Below, in pieces: positions 55,501-64,000 of a stretch of 64,000 nucleotides of DNA. Location: the NCBI GenBank assembly GCA_011033025.1, contig WFMF01000575.1, forward strand, positions 1 through 64,000, in the 5' to 3' direction. The notes under the pieces were generated by a model. The model made no database searches. It worked only from the letters and a program-made list of their open reading frames with translations, and was not told the origin of the DNA. Source of the stretch: Beroe forskalii (Eukaryota > Ctenophora > Nuda > Beroida > Beroidae). Each line of letters begins with the position of its first letter. The stretch's first letter is position 1. The position numbers and the translations under genes are program-made.

Positions 55501-58500
55501 AGATTAACGAGGATCCAAAGGACGCTTTACTCAGACAATTCCAGGTTTCAGTGGTGTCATAAGTGGTGTCAACAGTGGTGTCATCAGATATATCATTCTA
55601 TTGTTATTGATGTCAGACGGCCTTAATTAAGCCATTTAACTTTTTAACTGATCACAGAAAGTTTTCACCAAGTTTCCTTTTCTCAGAGTGAGATTCAGCG
55701 ACTGAAGCAGATTCTGGAGAGTAAGACGCAAGGGGGGCACACTATCAAGAAAAGAGTGAGGAGAGTTTCTGATAACGGAGAGGAGGAGGAATTCGAGGAG
55801 GAAGAGGTAATCAATGAAACAATTTATTATTTGTTATCATTCCCATAAGCGAATGATTTTATTTTGAATGCCATTGCTTTTGTCATAATTTTATTTTTAA
55901 ATCTCCCATCAAATATTTTATTTTTATCTGCGAACCCACCGAATTATGGTTTATGGGTCGTATGAAAAGTATGCCAATCATTCAGACAATAGTAATGAGT
56001 TTAAATAGCACTTTTCTCTCCCAATTGTCTGCCTTTGTAGACAATGTAGACAATTGTTTAGGGGTTTGAATGGTAAGTAAAACAGACCTCTTCTCCTCCC
56101 AGACTGTGGGACGAGACAATTGTCTGCCTTTGCAGACTATAATTTGGGGTTTGAATAGTGAGTAAGATAAATCTTCTCCCCCCAGACTGTTGGACGAGAA
56201 GAGTACATCAAAGAGCAGCAGAAGCAGCTGGAAGCAGAGAAAAAGAAGATCAGTGAGAACCAGAGTCTAATAGCTGAGGAGAAGCAACATCTCATGGGGG
56301 AGCTAGATTACAGAGCAAGGCAACTAAACGATGAGGTGACTCTATCTTAGCAAGGCAACTAAATGATGAGGTGACTCTATCTTAGCAAGGCAATTATGGC
56401 GCCATTCAGGAGACTAAATGATAGTTGGTTAATTGTAATAAGCAAGGCGCCAAAGGGGCAAAGGAGCTTAGTTTAGGAAGGGTCAGGTTGATTCTAACTT
56501 AGGAGCCAAGGGCATCTAAACGACGATGTGATTCTTGAAGATGCATTGTTACAGTAGATAACGTGCTGTCAAATGTCAATTTCAGATTTTCTAATATAAT
56601 CCGATATCCAGGCAAAAGCCCGTGACGCCCTGAAGCTGAAGCTACAGTCTATGGAAAGTAAGCTTATTAACGGGGGAGATGTGATCCAGAAAACTGCGAT
56701 TATGGAGAAGGAACTGCAGGAAAAACAGAGGTAATATTTCATACTAGATTTGGAGTAAAAACAGAGGTATTTTTAGTCTAGAGGTATTATGTACTAGATC
56801 GGTGTTTATTTATACATTTCCGTATATATTGCATATATTGTACAATATACATATTCTGTAATCTGTACATCTATACACATCTGTAATCTGTACGTTTATT
56901 CACAATACATTCTGTAGTCTGTACGTTTATACACGTACGTCATCACCTTCTATACTCTCCCTCACTTACACAATAGCAATTGTAAGCATAAGTCATTGAT
57001 TGTGTGAACATGACTGCGTGAGTTGTAAGTTTCTGTGAGAACTTGAAATTAACTATTGTGTTATTTAGTAAGATGGAAGAAATTGATGAATACTTCACAT
57101 GTATATGCTGAAATAGGGAAAGTGGGCATCGCTTAGTTCTCACCTTAAATAAATTTCCTTTAGAAATTGCCCCTGAACTTGATAAGTTGATAGTTGTGGT
57201 CAGAATTTTAACGTTTTCTAAGAAAAAGAAGAAGAGAATCTTCTTATTTTCAGGAAAATAGCAGAAGAAAAGCGGAAGGCAGATGCGATGAGGGAATCGC
57301 TGAAAGATAAGGAGGAGAAAGCTAAAGAAGCTAAGGATACCTTTAACAACTTGAAGGTTAGATAAATCTAATATTATATCGACTGCAGGTTCAACTGACA
57401 TTGACCAATCAGCATGCTACTAATATTAATAACTCGTGCGCTGATTGGACGATTATTTCTGGATCCTGTTGGTGAGCTAATATGCTGCGACATTTCAATG
57501 CGATCTACTGTCTACACATCCCTTAGAAATGTACCGAAATACATCGAAATGTATGTACCATACCTCTCAAATATCTTTATCAGGCTGATGTGTCCTCGAA
57601 AACGAAGAAGTTGACAAAACTCTTCCACAAACTACAGAACGCGGAACAAGAAATTAAGGATTTACAGGTTTGCTCAAAATTGTTCATTCTATTATGCGGC
57701 TCATAAACAATTATCCGATGTTTGATTCTTATTTGATTGATAAGAAATATGTTTAAATTTCTAAATAACATCCTAGTTTCACTTTATGTCGACTCTAATC
57801 CAGTTATCCCGCAGGAAACACAAAGACAAGAAATCGAGGACCTAACTCAAACCCTACATGATTTGCAACGTAACCTGGTAACCAAACAACTGGTTATCAA
57901 TAACTTTATACCACCATGCGACCAGGTACTTTCGATTTTTTCTCAATGTTTTGATTTAAGAAGATGTTTTCTTTTGGGCCCTAGAATACCATTTCCTTTT
58001 TTAGACTCACATCAAACCTTTTGATTGGGATTACCTTTACGTTCATTTTTGAATTTTTGTTCATCGAAATACGTTCCCCGACATTTCAGCTGAGCAAAAT
58101 GAGTATTTCGGAGTTGCCGAGATTTATCGATAGTTCTAAATTTCCAATCGTTTCCCTCCAGGAAATGTTCTACAAGCGGACACAGTGGGACGAAGCCTCG
58201 AATACTTGGAGGATTTGTAGATACGAAAGCGAAGAGGTGGGCATCTTTTCTTAGAGGTGTTGATTAATAGACCATCAATAGACCATCAATTTCAACGCTG
58301 CGTCATCGTTTGCTACATCAAACTTTCAAAACCATAATTAAGAAAATTTCCCAATTTCAATTTTAAATATCTCGAAAAAGTTCATTGCAATTCTTGCAAT
58401 TCTCTGAATAGTTCAGTAAATGGCCAATTAAATGTTTCGATTCGCCCTACGTTGCTCTAGATAATGGTTTATGGTGCCCAAACGACATTTTGATTCATAA

Positions 58501-61500
58501 ATTCAACTGTGACATGTGGCAATTCCGGTTCAAAAACTGGACATGTTTGGAAGGCGCGGCGACATTTCAATATACCGACATTATTTATCATCCCTTTGTG
58601 ACTGCGGCGCGCGCGACCACGACTGTTTTTTCTGTTACTTTGCGGATTTCACGACAAACAGACTGTCATTGTTTGGAAGATGGAACTTAGGTCGAAACCC
58701 GTACTCAACCGATTGCTTTTCTTGATCAAATTCAAGTTCCAAATTCCGCTCGAAGACTTATCACAACTTTTTATCAGAATTTCGAACGTTGGTGAATTTC
58801 TGACTTGAAGAAGGAAACTTATCTGTCGATGGTTTTAATCCGAAGATAATTTTACCTCGAGGATAATAGGATGTCACGAATCCTCCTGTAATTGTTAACA
58901 TTCTATTTGCACTAATTAACATTGTATTTAACCATTGTTAACATCGGTAACGTTAATTGTTAACATCGTTAACACTAATTGTAACATTCTATTTAGCTAT
59001 CCTCCTGAATTTCATTTACACCTGCCTTGATTTTCAGTTGAAGGAAATGGTAAAGCGCCCGCCATCTGCCATTCCGTCACAACGACACGCAACCTGTCAG
59101 GTAGGAATTAATTGCTTTTCACACTTAATTAGTTACGGAATTAATTGCTTTCACACTTAATTAAATTCCGTTTTAGGGAAACAATCGCAATTTGTTCTCA
59201 ATTTATTCTGTTTTCCGTGTTAATTTGATTCAACCTATTTCACTTATGTGCTAACATTATTGAACCTACTTTGTACAATAAACGCTGATATTATTATTTC
59301 ATTCACACGCTGATGCTCTCACACTTCACAGTTATATAACGCTGTCCTTTCTCCACTATAGGAGATCCAATAACACCACATTTTGTAACTTCGTGAACAA
59401 AAGGTAACACCGCTAGCTATATTTATAGAATAGAGCTCCTAACTCACAACAACCTGTCGGGCACGTAAAACTTGCGTTTTAAGTGACTGAATCTCCGTTC
59501 AAACGCCTGATTATGACGTCATACGTAGCCGCCTTTTCTTCATGTCTCATGTAACCTATTGTACCAACTATGTATATATTATTACAAACTATATCACTTT
59601 AACATTATTTAACCACCTTTACATCATTTGTCTGTCCCTAGTGTGTGTGTGCGAATGATGATGTTTCAGTTACAGTTCTTTTAACTGTAACTGTTGAGAA
59701 TGACTCCGTTATTATATGTCTCATGTATTCTGTGGACAACAGGTGCCGTTTGTAAGTCTACTCTTTGCACTTGACCCTTGATATGCGCTCAGAATAGATA
59801 GGCGGTCGTAATGACGTTTTTTACACTGTGCGCGCTGACTAATATTGTTGAAAATATAACCGCCTATTTTTCGTGCGCGGGGTTTAATTTTGGGTGCTGG
59901 CTCATTACTGAAACAATGAACAATCTCTCTCACTGAATCTCTTTCTTTATTTGACTCTTCCTTCCTTGCCATCAACGACTAGGGCCAATGTTCCTTTGTC
60001 TATAGTAGAGACACATGATAGGACGAAGTTAGGATAGTTGAAATGCCCGTAAAATTGGTCTAAATTGAGCTTTTGATAAACTTTTTAGTAAAGTGCACGA
60101 TATAATCAAGTTTCATAAAAATCGGTCCATGGGAATTGCACAAAACTGGCGCTTAATAAAAAAAATTGCTTAAAGTCCTATAATGTGTCTCTACTGCAAG
60201 GAACATTGAATATAATGCATACTTCGTTTGTCAATGTTCGTAACAATTACAATTCACAAGGCTCTCCTTCTTTCTTCTTTAAAAAGGAGCGACAGCAAAA
60301 TGATGATAGTTGCTGAAAATATTTCCTTGCGCTTTGTCATTTGTGAAAGGTGTATAATTACTGTTCAGAATAATGTTAGATGAGAAGTAGAGGCATGTAA
60401 ATGTTAACAGCCCCTGCGACTACCATTTAAATGGTTTGAAGCAGTGTCTAATGTCTTAATATATCATTAGGATTCGGGAAATATTTGGTAGGCGTTTACT
60501 GACATTAGCATGGTTTAGAATGGGGGATTGATGACGTTATTATCATAGTTCGAGTTGTGGATTGATGACGTCGCACAATTTCTTACAAAATTGTCAGACT
60601 AGAGACACGTACTTTCTACATTGCAAAGGACACAAGAGACAACCGCCGAAACATGCTTTGCATATTCCAATTGTTCGCAAATCTTTGGTATAATTTCGGT
60701 TGCAAAAGGAAAAACCTTGCTCCGATTATTTTTTGTTATACTTTTTTTCTCGAATCTTTTGTAGCTTATCTTTGTCCTTCAGAACACTCAGAACACTCGC
60801 ATATCCTTCATCTCCTCGTACATCTCCTTGTACATCAGAAAAAGTCCGTTATTATTTTTACGTAGCATTCGCAAACCCTCATAATTCTTTTGTCTGCAAT
60901 GAAACTTCTCCGCAACTTTATGGGCGCGATAATTACCCGAAATGTCCTCCACCAAACAGAGTTACGAAGTATTTTATGTGCAGATGTTATCACTACCATT
61001 TAACTCTAGGTGGGTGACTCTGGGTGTTAAAAACTCTAAGGGATCATTTACATATTACGAAACCAATTTTAACCGATTTTACCCCCTCCCCTCGTAATCA
61101 AGTTAAAAGTAGTTGTATTTGCTAGGTGGGTAAAGTGCAGATGTTGACAGCCCACGCTGCAGAGAAACCGGTGGTGTTCCTGCGGTACAAACACGAGAAT
61201 ATCCTTATGGTGGACCTAGATCTACCTTCCAGGTAACTATTATTATTGGCGAACTTATACAAATTATTGCACTCGGCTTCTCCTCGTGATCGACAGATCC
61301 CGGGTTTGATTCTCTACCATTCCCTCTGTGCTAAGGGTGAAAGATACCTTGGTATCTCCAATTCCTGTCATCGATGAAAATGGGTCAGGAGAATCAAGTA
61401 CAGCTCCGATTGTCTTTTTTCTATTGAAACTGACCAATAAATCCCTATATCCATTGGATACAGGAAATTATGGAAGTAGTGTAGAAATTTTAAATAAGAT

Positions 61501-62775
61501 TTGGATATTATCCAAACTTAATCTAATATTCTACACTATTTCCACTATTTCCACATCTGCAGAACAACTTCTACAGACCAAGAAATCCATATATTCAACA
61601 ATTTCTACCCTATTTCCACGCTATTTCTACACTTTTCCATAATTTCCACCTCTGCAGAACTACACGGGACTACGAGGGACCTACGGTGGCGCCGCACATT
61701 AAAGCGGCGCTGGACGCCGCACTCGACGATGAGGAGGAGCTGGTCATCGACGCCGCCAAAATAAATAAACGTACGTTACCATGTTACCAGGGTGTTGTTA
61801 CCATGGTGCTGTTTATTCTGTTACCATGGTGTTGGAACCATGGTGCTGTTACCATGTTGCCATGGTGCAGTTACCATGGTGCTGTTACTATACCTTGGTT
61901 CTGTTACCATGGTGCTTTCAGCAATTTTCAGCCTTCCTAACGTACCGCATGCGTCCCTGTTTGTTCCCGCGCGCTCTTTTCGTTGAAATGTCAACTCTTA
62001 AGAAGCGCGTTGGCAAGCAAAATAAGGCTCTGTAACGGACGGTGTTTCCAACGCAGCTTGAATACCTGCGCGTTACCCTGTTACCATGGTGCCGTTGTCA
62101 TGGTAGCCCTGGTGTACGGTAACGTTACCCAGGTGTCTCGACCTTTTGAGGCGCAGCGTATTACGCCGCGCCAAAAAAGGTTATTTTGTGCTTTAATATC
62201 GGCGCTTAAGTATTAGTTATCCGCCGCTTACGTCATCTTTTGAAGCGCGCGGTAGAGTTTGGTGACGTCACATGGCCAGCGGATTACTGATACGCGAAGT
62301 TTAGTCTTCGCGCTGCGCTGTCGCTACCAATTCCCAACGCTAGGCGGACGTCTCACGTCTGAAAATCAACTGAAACCACCGCATACTTTTAGAAATGATT
62401 AAATAAATGATTACAATTTACAACTGCAAGCTTATCAATATAATCAAAAATCAATTGAAACAATCATAACTGCAATTGTCAAACTGTTTATTATTGAATC
62501 ATGATGGCATAATGAATTTAAATGATTCATGCCTAGAATCGCCTACATTATATCAAAAAAACCGCACAGATATATCTGAATAATTATGTAATATGTATCC
62601 CATTCCGTCTCTAGGTGAAAAGCGGCGTAAAGGCAAATCGTCGAAGGCTCGTGAAAGTGGCATTGGTGGCATTCTCTCAAAACTCAGCTCGTCTACCTCC
62701 AAGAAACGAGACGAGGAGCAGTACCCTTCAGCGCGAGGGTTGCTAGGGGTTGCACCCCGCAGAACTGGGTTCTGA
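52583..62775 (+). CDS. KIF3B: Kinesin-2 motor subunit KIF3B
   Basis: Plus-end motor that pairs with KIF3A and KAP3 for intraflagellar transport. Exons: 52583-52717, 52915-53042, 53295-53437, 53936-54356 (with insertion), 54618-54786, 55036-55172, 55387-55544, 55687-55806, 56186-56335, 56612-56730, 57254-57356, 57584-57667, 57815-57925, 58162-58236, 59038-59100, 61136-61232, 61658-61770, 62614-62775. Without the insertion the product is 757 residues, close to the vertebrate 747. Motor motifs are [26 protein letters not shown] and [12 protein letters not shown]; then an acidic hinge ([12 protein letters not shown]), coiled coil to about residue 590, and a tail with [14 protein letters not shown] and [10 protein letters not shown]. 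The choice of KIF3B over KIF3A rests on [13 protein letters not shown] and the tail. Reading phase agrees at all other junctions. The motor exon 53936-54356 is broken by a 214-bp insertion. Confidence 0.9.
53246..53290 (+). repeat. MITE family B fragment before KIF3B exon 3
   Basis: TTACCCCCTCCCCC...GTGATTACGTAACGATCCCTTA matches the inverted left end of the complete copy at 44471, minus a short deletion. The acceptor taccccag follows directly. Confidence 0.65.
53407..53492 (+). repeat. 43-bp tandem duplication of exon 3 end plus donor
   Basis: Units 53407-53449 and 53450-53492 differ by one base. Each has CAGACTAAAG|gtaagg; the second is also preceded by ggggttttcag. Confidence 0.9.
54009..54239 (+). 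other. 214-bp insertion in KIF3B motor exon with 17-bp direct repeat
   Basis: CTCAAAGAAAAGATACG occurs at 54009-54025 and 54223-54239. Removing one repeat and the 197 bp between restores uninterrupted KIF3B coding ([11 protein letters not shown]). The intervening DNA has stops, no usable in-frame GT-AG pair, no inverted ends and no poly(A). Confidence 0.8.
54365..54605 (+). repeat. 24-bp minisatellite in KIF3B intron 4
   Basis: About ten units of ACAACAGTCACCATGACAAC / AAAACACTG fill the intron almost completely. Long open frames on both strands here are due to the repeat. Confidence 0.9.
56314..56396 (+). repeat. 35-bp tandem repeat of exon 9 end plus donor
   Basis: AGCAAGGCAACTAAACGATG...gtgactctatctt recurs at 56349 and partly at 56384, so two functional-looking donors (GATGAG|gtgact) stand 35 nt apart. 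Confidence 0.9.
56721..56790 (+). repeat. Exon 10 end plus donor repeated
   Basis: AAAAACAGAG|gtaata at 56721 is followed by AAAAACAGAG|gtattt at 56757 and a shorter tctagag|gtatta. Confidence 0.75.
59785..59886. repeat. Foldback element, family D copy 4
   Basis: agataggcggtcgtaatgac at the left pairs with ataaccgcctatttttcgtg at the right; lies in KIF3B intron 15. Confidence 0.65.
59985..60212. repeat. MITE-like element with 30-bp terminal inverted repeats
   Basis: CCAATGTTCCTTTG...GTAGAGACACATGATAGGA at the left pairs with tcctataatgtgtctctac...aaggaacattg at the right. No coding content. Confidence 0.7.
61040..61134 (+). repeat. MITE family B fragment ending at KIF3B exon 16 acceptor
   Basis: GGGATCATTTACATATTACG through CCCCCTCCCCTCGTAATCAAG to AGTAGTTGTATTTG follows the inverted complete copy of 44471 closely. 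It stops exactly where ctag|GTGGG begins the exon. Confidence 0.75.
61780..61920 (+). repeat. GTTACCATGGTGCT minisatellite after KIF3B exon 17
   Basis: About ten units of 12-16 bp start 15 bp behind the donor. Further GTTACCATGGTG copies are at 62075. Confidence 0.8.
62205..62302. repeat. Palindrome-ended element with CRE-like core, copy 3
   Basis: Inverse orientation relative to 39178: tattagttatccgccgctta at the left, TTGGTGACGTCACATGGCC and ggattactgatacgcgaag at the right. Confidence 0.7.
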
Positions 62776-62976
62776 ACAAGGTACGTTACCATGGTTATGA
62801 GGGTTGCTAGGGGTTGCACCCCGCAGAACTGGGTTCTGAACAAGGTACGTTACCATGGTTATAGGGGGTTGCTAGGGGTTGCACCCCGCAGAACTGGGTT
62901 CTGAACAAGGTACGTTACCATGGTTATAGGGGGTTGCTAGGGGTTGCACCTCGCAGAACTCAGTTCTGAATTGCTC
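62735..62976 (+). repeat. 64/65-bp tandem repeat starting inside the last KIF3B exon
   Basis: Four units begin with GGGTTGCTAGGGGTTGCACC. The first encodes the last residues and stop of KIF3B. The first three units also hold the donor-like AACAAG|gtacgttacc; the fourth is cut short before it. Confidence 0.9.
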
Positions 62977-63005
62977 TCGGCTCCGAGCATTCTTATAACA
63001 GGGGT

Positions 63006-63123
63006 GTGTCGAACTCATATGTGCTCGGCTTTTCCATGCAGGGCGTAATCGTGCGCAGCTCACTGCCTGTTAACGACAGGCTGAGCCGCGCATGGAAAAG
63101 CCGCGCACATATGAGTTCGACAC
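63006..63123. repeat. Foldback element, family C copy 2
   Basis: GTGTCGAACTCATATGTGC and the complementary GCACATATGAGTTCGACAC close the element; inner arms as in copy 1. Confidence 0.75.
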
Positions 63124-63175
63124 GCCACCGTAAGAGCTGTCCAATGTCCATGATATTTACCTTGTGCTTCGTGTA

Positions 63176-64000
63176 TCACACCGCGGTCTCAAACTGTTCG
63201 GTTGTTACGGTAGATTGTTCCTCTCCAACCCTTAGCTGAGCCATCCTGATGTTTCCTGGTTCTACTGCTGTTGTGCAACAGATTGTTTTCTTGAAAACAC
63301 GAGCCCGCTCTAGGAGAAACATCCTGAAGCTCCTTACTGTGAGACTGTATATGAAGAAGTTCGCCATAACGTTTATTCTTATAGTGTACAAGGATACATC
63401 GTACATCTTACTATATAAATCCTGATCTCCTGATTTATCAGCAATTAGTGCCACAATCCCAGGCAAAACACTGATAGTGAAGACTACAGCAGTCGCTATT
63501 ACTGTCAATAGTCCCTCCCACCTGACACGATCTCCACGTTGTCTCACCACCTTGCAAGCCTCATATATCAGCCATCCTGATGTGAAGATGACTACTAGAA
63601 GTAGAAGTGGACATACGATTATATCCAACCATGACATCAGATCTTGGAAATCTAATTTCCAGCCCACTACCCAGAGAACTGTGAACAGCAGAGACGTTAC
63701 CCAGATAATAGAACATACCAGATGAGCTCTACGTTTAGTCCAGAGCTGTGCACGAAATGGATACTTGACATTCAGGAGCTTCATTGTTGTAAAAGCAGCT
63801 GTAAGGAAGTAGCTAGTACTGAGACTGAGGTTGTAGATGTGTCTTCCAACGCTGTCATAGAATTTTCCCTGTTCTTCCTGTGCAATGAGTTCTATGGTGT
63901 ACAGACAGCTGGTAAGCAGGTCACAAACTGCTAAATGCTGCATTAGTGCCACCATGATTTTGTCGAGGCTTAGAGCATTGTATTTTATCGATGCTACCAA
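63176..64000 (-). CDS. Rhodopsin-like G-protein-coupled receptor, 5' end cut by window edge
   Basis: Third complete-looking paralogue (274 residues visible, from TM1). Motifs: HLAVCDLLTSC, KYPFRAQLWTK after TM3, RQRGDRVRWEG, NVMANFFIYSLTVRSF and KKTICCTTAVEP. No internal stop. About 20 N-terminal residues lie outside. Its 3' flank keeps the gatacacgaag and atatcatggacattggacag blocks of the other copies. Confidence 0.85.
   Translation of the reverse strand: MVASIKYNALSLDKIMVALMQHLAVCDLLTSCLYTIELIAQEEQGKFYDSVGRHIYNLSLSTSYFLTAAFTTMKLLNVKYPFRAQLWTKRRAHLVCSIIWVTSLLFTVLWVVGWKLDFQDLMSWLDIIVCPLLLLVVIFTSGWLIYEACKVVRQRGDRVRWEGLLTVIATAVVFTISVLPGIVALIADKSGDQDLYSKMYDVSLYTIRINVMANFFIYSLTVRSFRMFLLERARVFKKTICCTTAVEPGNIRMAQLRVGEEQSTVTTEQFETAV

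Noticed and set aside
60653..61017. 70- and 105-residue frames in KIF3B intron 15
   Set aside because: Low-complexity hydrophobic and Ser-rich text without homology; the region ends in MITE B.
61255..61335. tRNA-like B box (GATCCCGGGTTTGATTCTC) after TTGCACTCGGCTTCTCCTCG
   Set aside because: No A box or cloverleaf. A similar GCACTCGACTTTTCCTCG occurs near 53161, so it may be SINE debris, but the evidence is too thin.
61686..62035. Overlapping CYHGAV/LPWC frames
   Set aside because: GTTACCATGGTGCT repeat behind KIF3B exon 17; only the exon part (61658-61770) is coding.

Overview
The window is nuclear DNA of an invertebrate animal. It is AT-rich and dense in small introns, with genes on both strands. 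It carries animal housekeeping and ciliary genes (kinesin-2 KIF3B, prefoldin 2, ZFYVE1/DFCP1, INPP4, an SLC39/ZIP transporter, an APEX-type endonuclease) and a locally expanded family of intronless rhodopsin-like receptors. I cannot name the species. Large amounts of short foldback (MITE-like) DNA, minisatellites and CR1/jockey-type LINE debris fill the introns and spacers.

Layout. 1-11.3 kb: an INPP4 inositol-polyphosphate 4-phosphatase gene on +, its 5' part interrupted by a dead LINE (1.46-4.26 kb) and by a stretch of implausible homopolymer-rich sequence (4.39-6.33 kb). 14.1-16.3 kb: the 5' half of an SLC39 zinc-transporter gene. 16.4-28.95 kb: an inverted segmental duplication whose loop holds two convergent receptor genes, a receptor fragment, a LINE fragment and a 1.15-kb foldback element. 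An unrecognised multi-exon gene on + (23.3-30.6 kb) runs through it, and one of its exons has been copied in inverted form into the left arm. 31.4-32.2 kb: the first two exons of an APEX-like gene. 34.5-38.7 kb: an almost intact two-ORF LINE nested in an older repeat. 39.3-40.1 kb: a decayed receptor copy. 42.2-48.5 kb: ZFYVE1 on -. 49.7-62.8 kb on +: an Ashwin-like gene, PFDN2 and KIF3B with 18 exons. 63.2-64 kb: a receptor gene cut by the window edge.

Exons were assembled by hand from splice consensus, reading phase and family similarity. For INPP4, ZFYVE1 and KIF3B the phases agree across almost all junctions.

The most unusual pattern is a recurring one. Small tandem or near-tandem duplications repeatedly copy the end of an exon together with its 5' splice site (or an acceptor with the exon start) into the adjoining intron. 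It is seen in INPP4, SLC39, the unrecognised gene, ZFYVE1 and KIF3B. Related oddities are a 214-bp insertion in a KIF3B motor exon bounded by a 17-bp direct repeat, a PFDN2 intron that begins AT instead of GT, and MITE-derived sequence directly in front of two KIF3B 3' splice sites. No classical operon, CRISPR, phage or rRNA content was seen.
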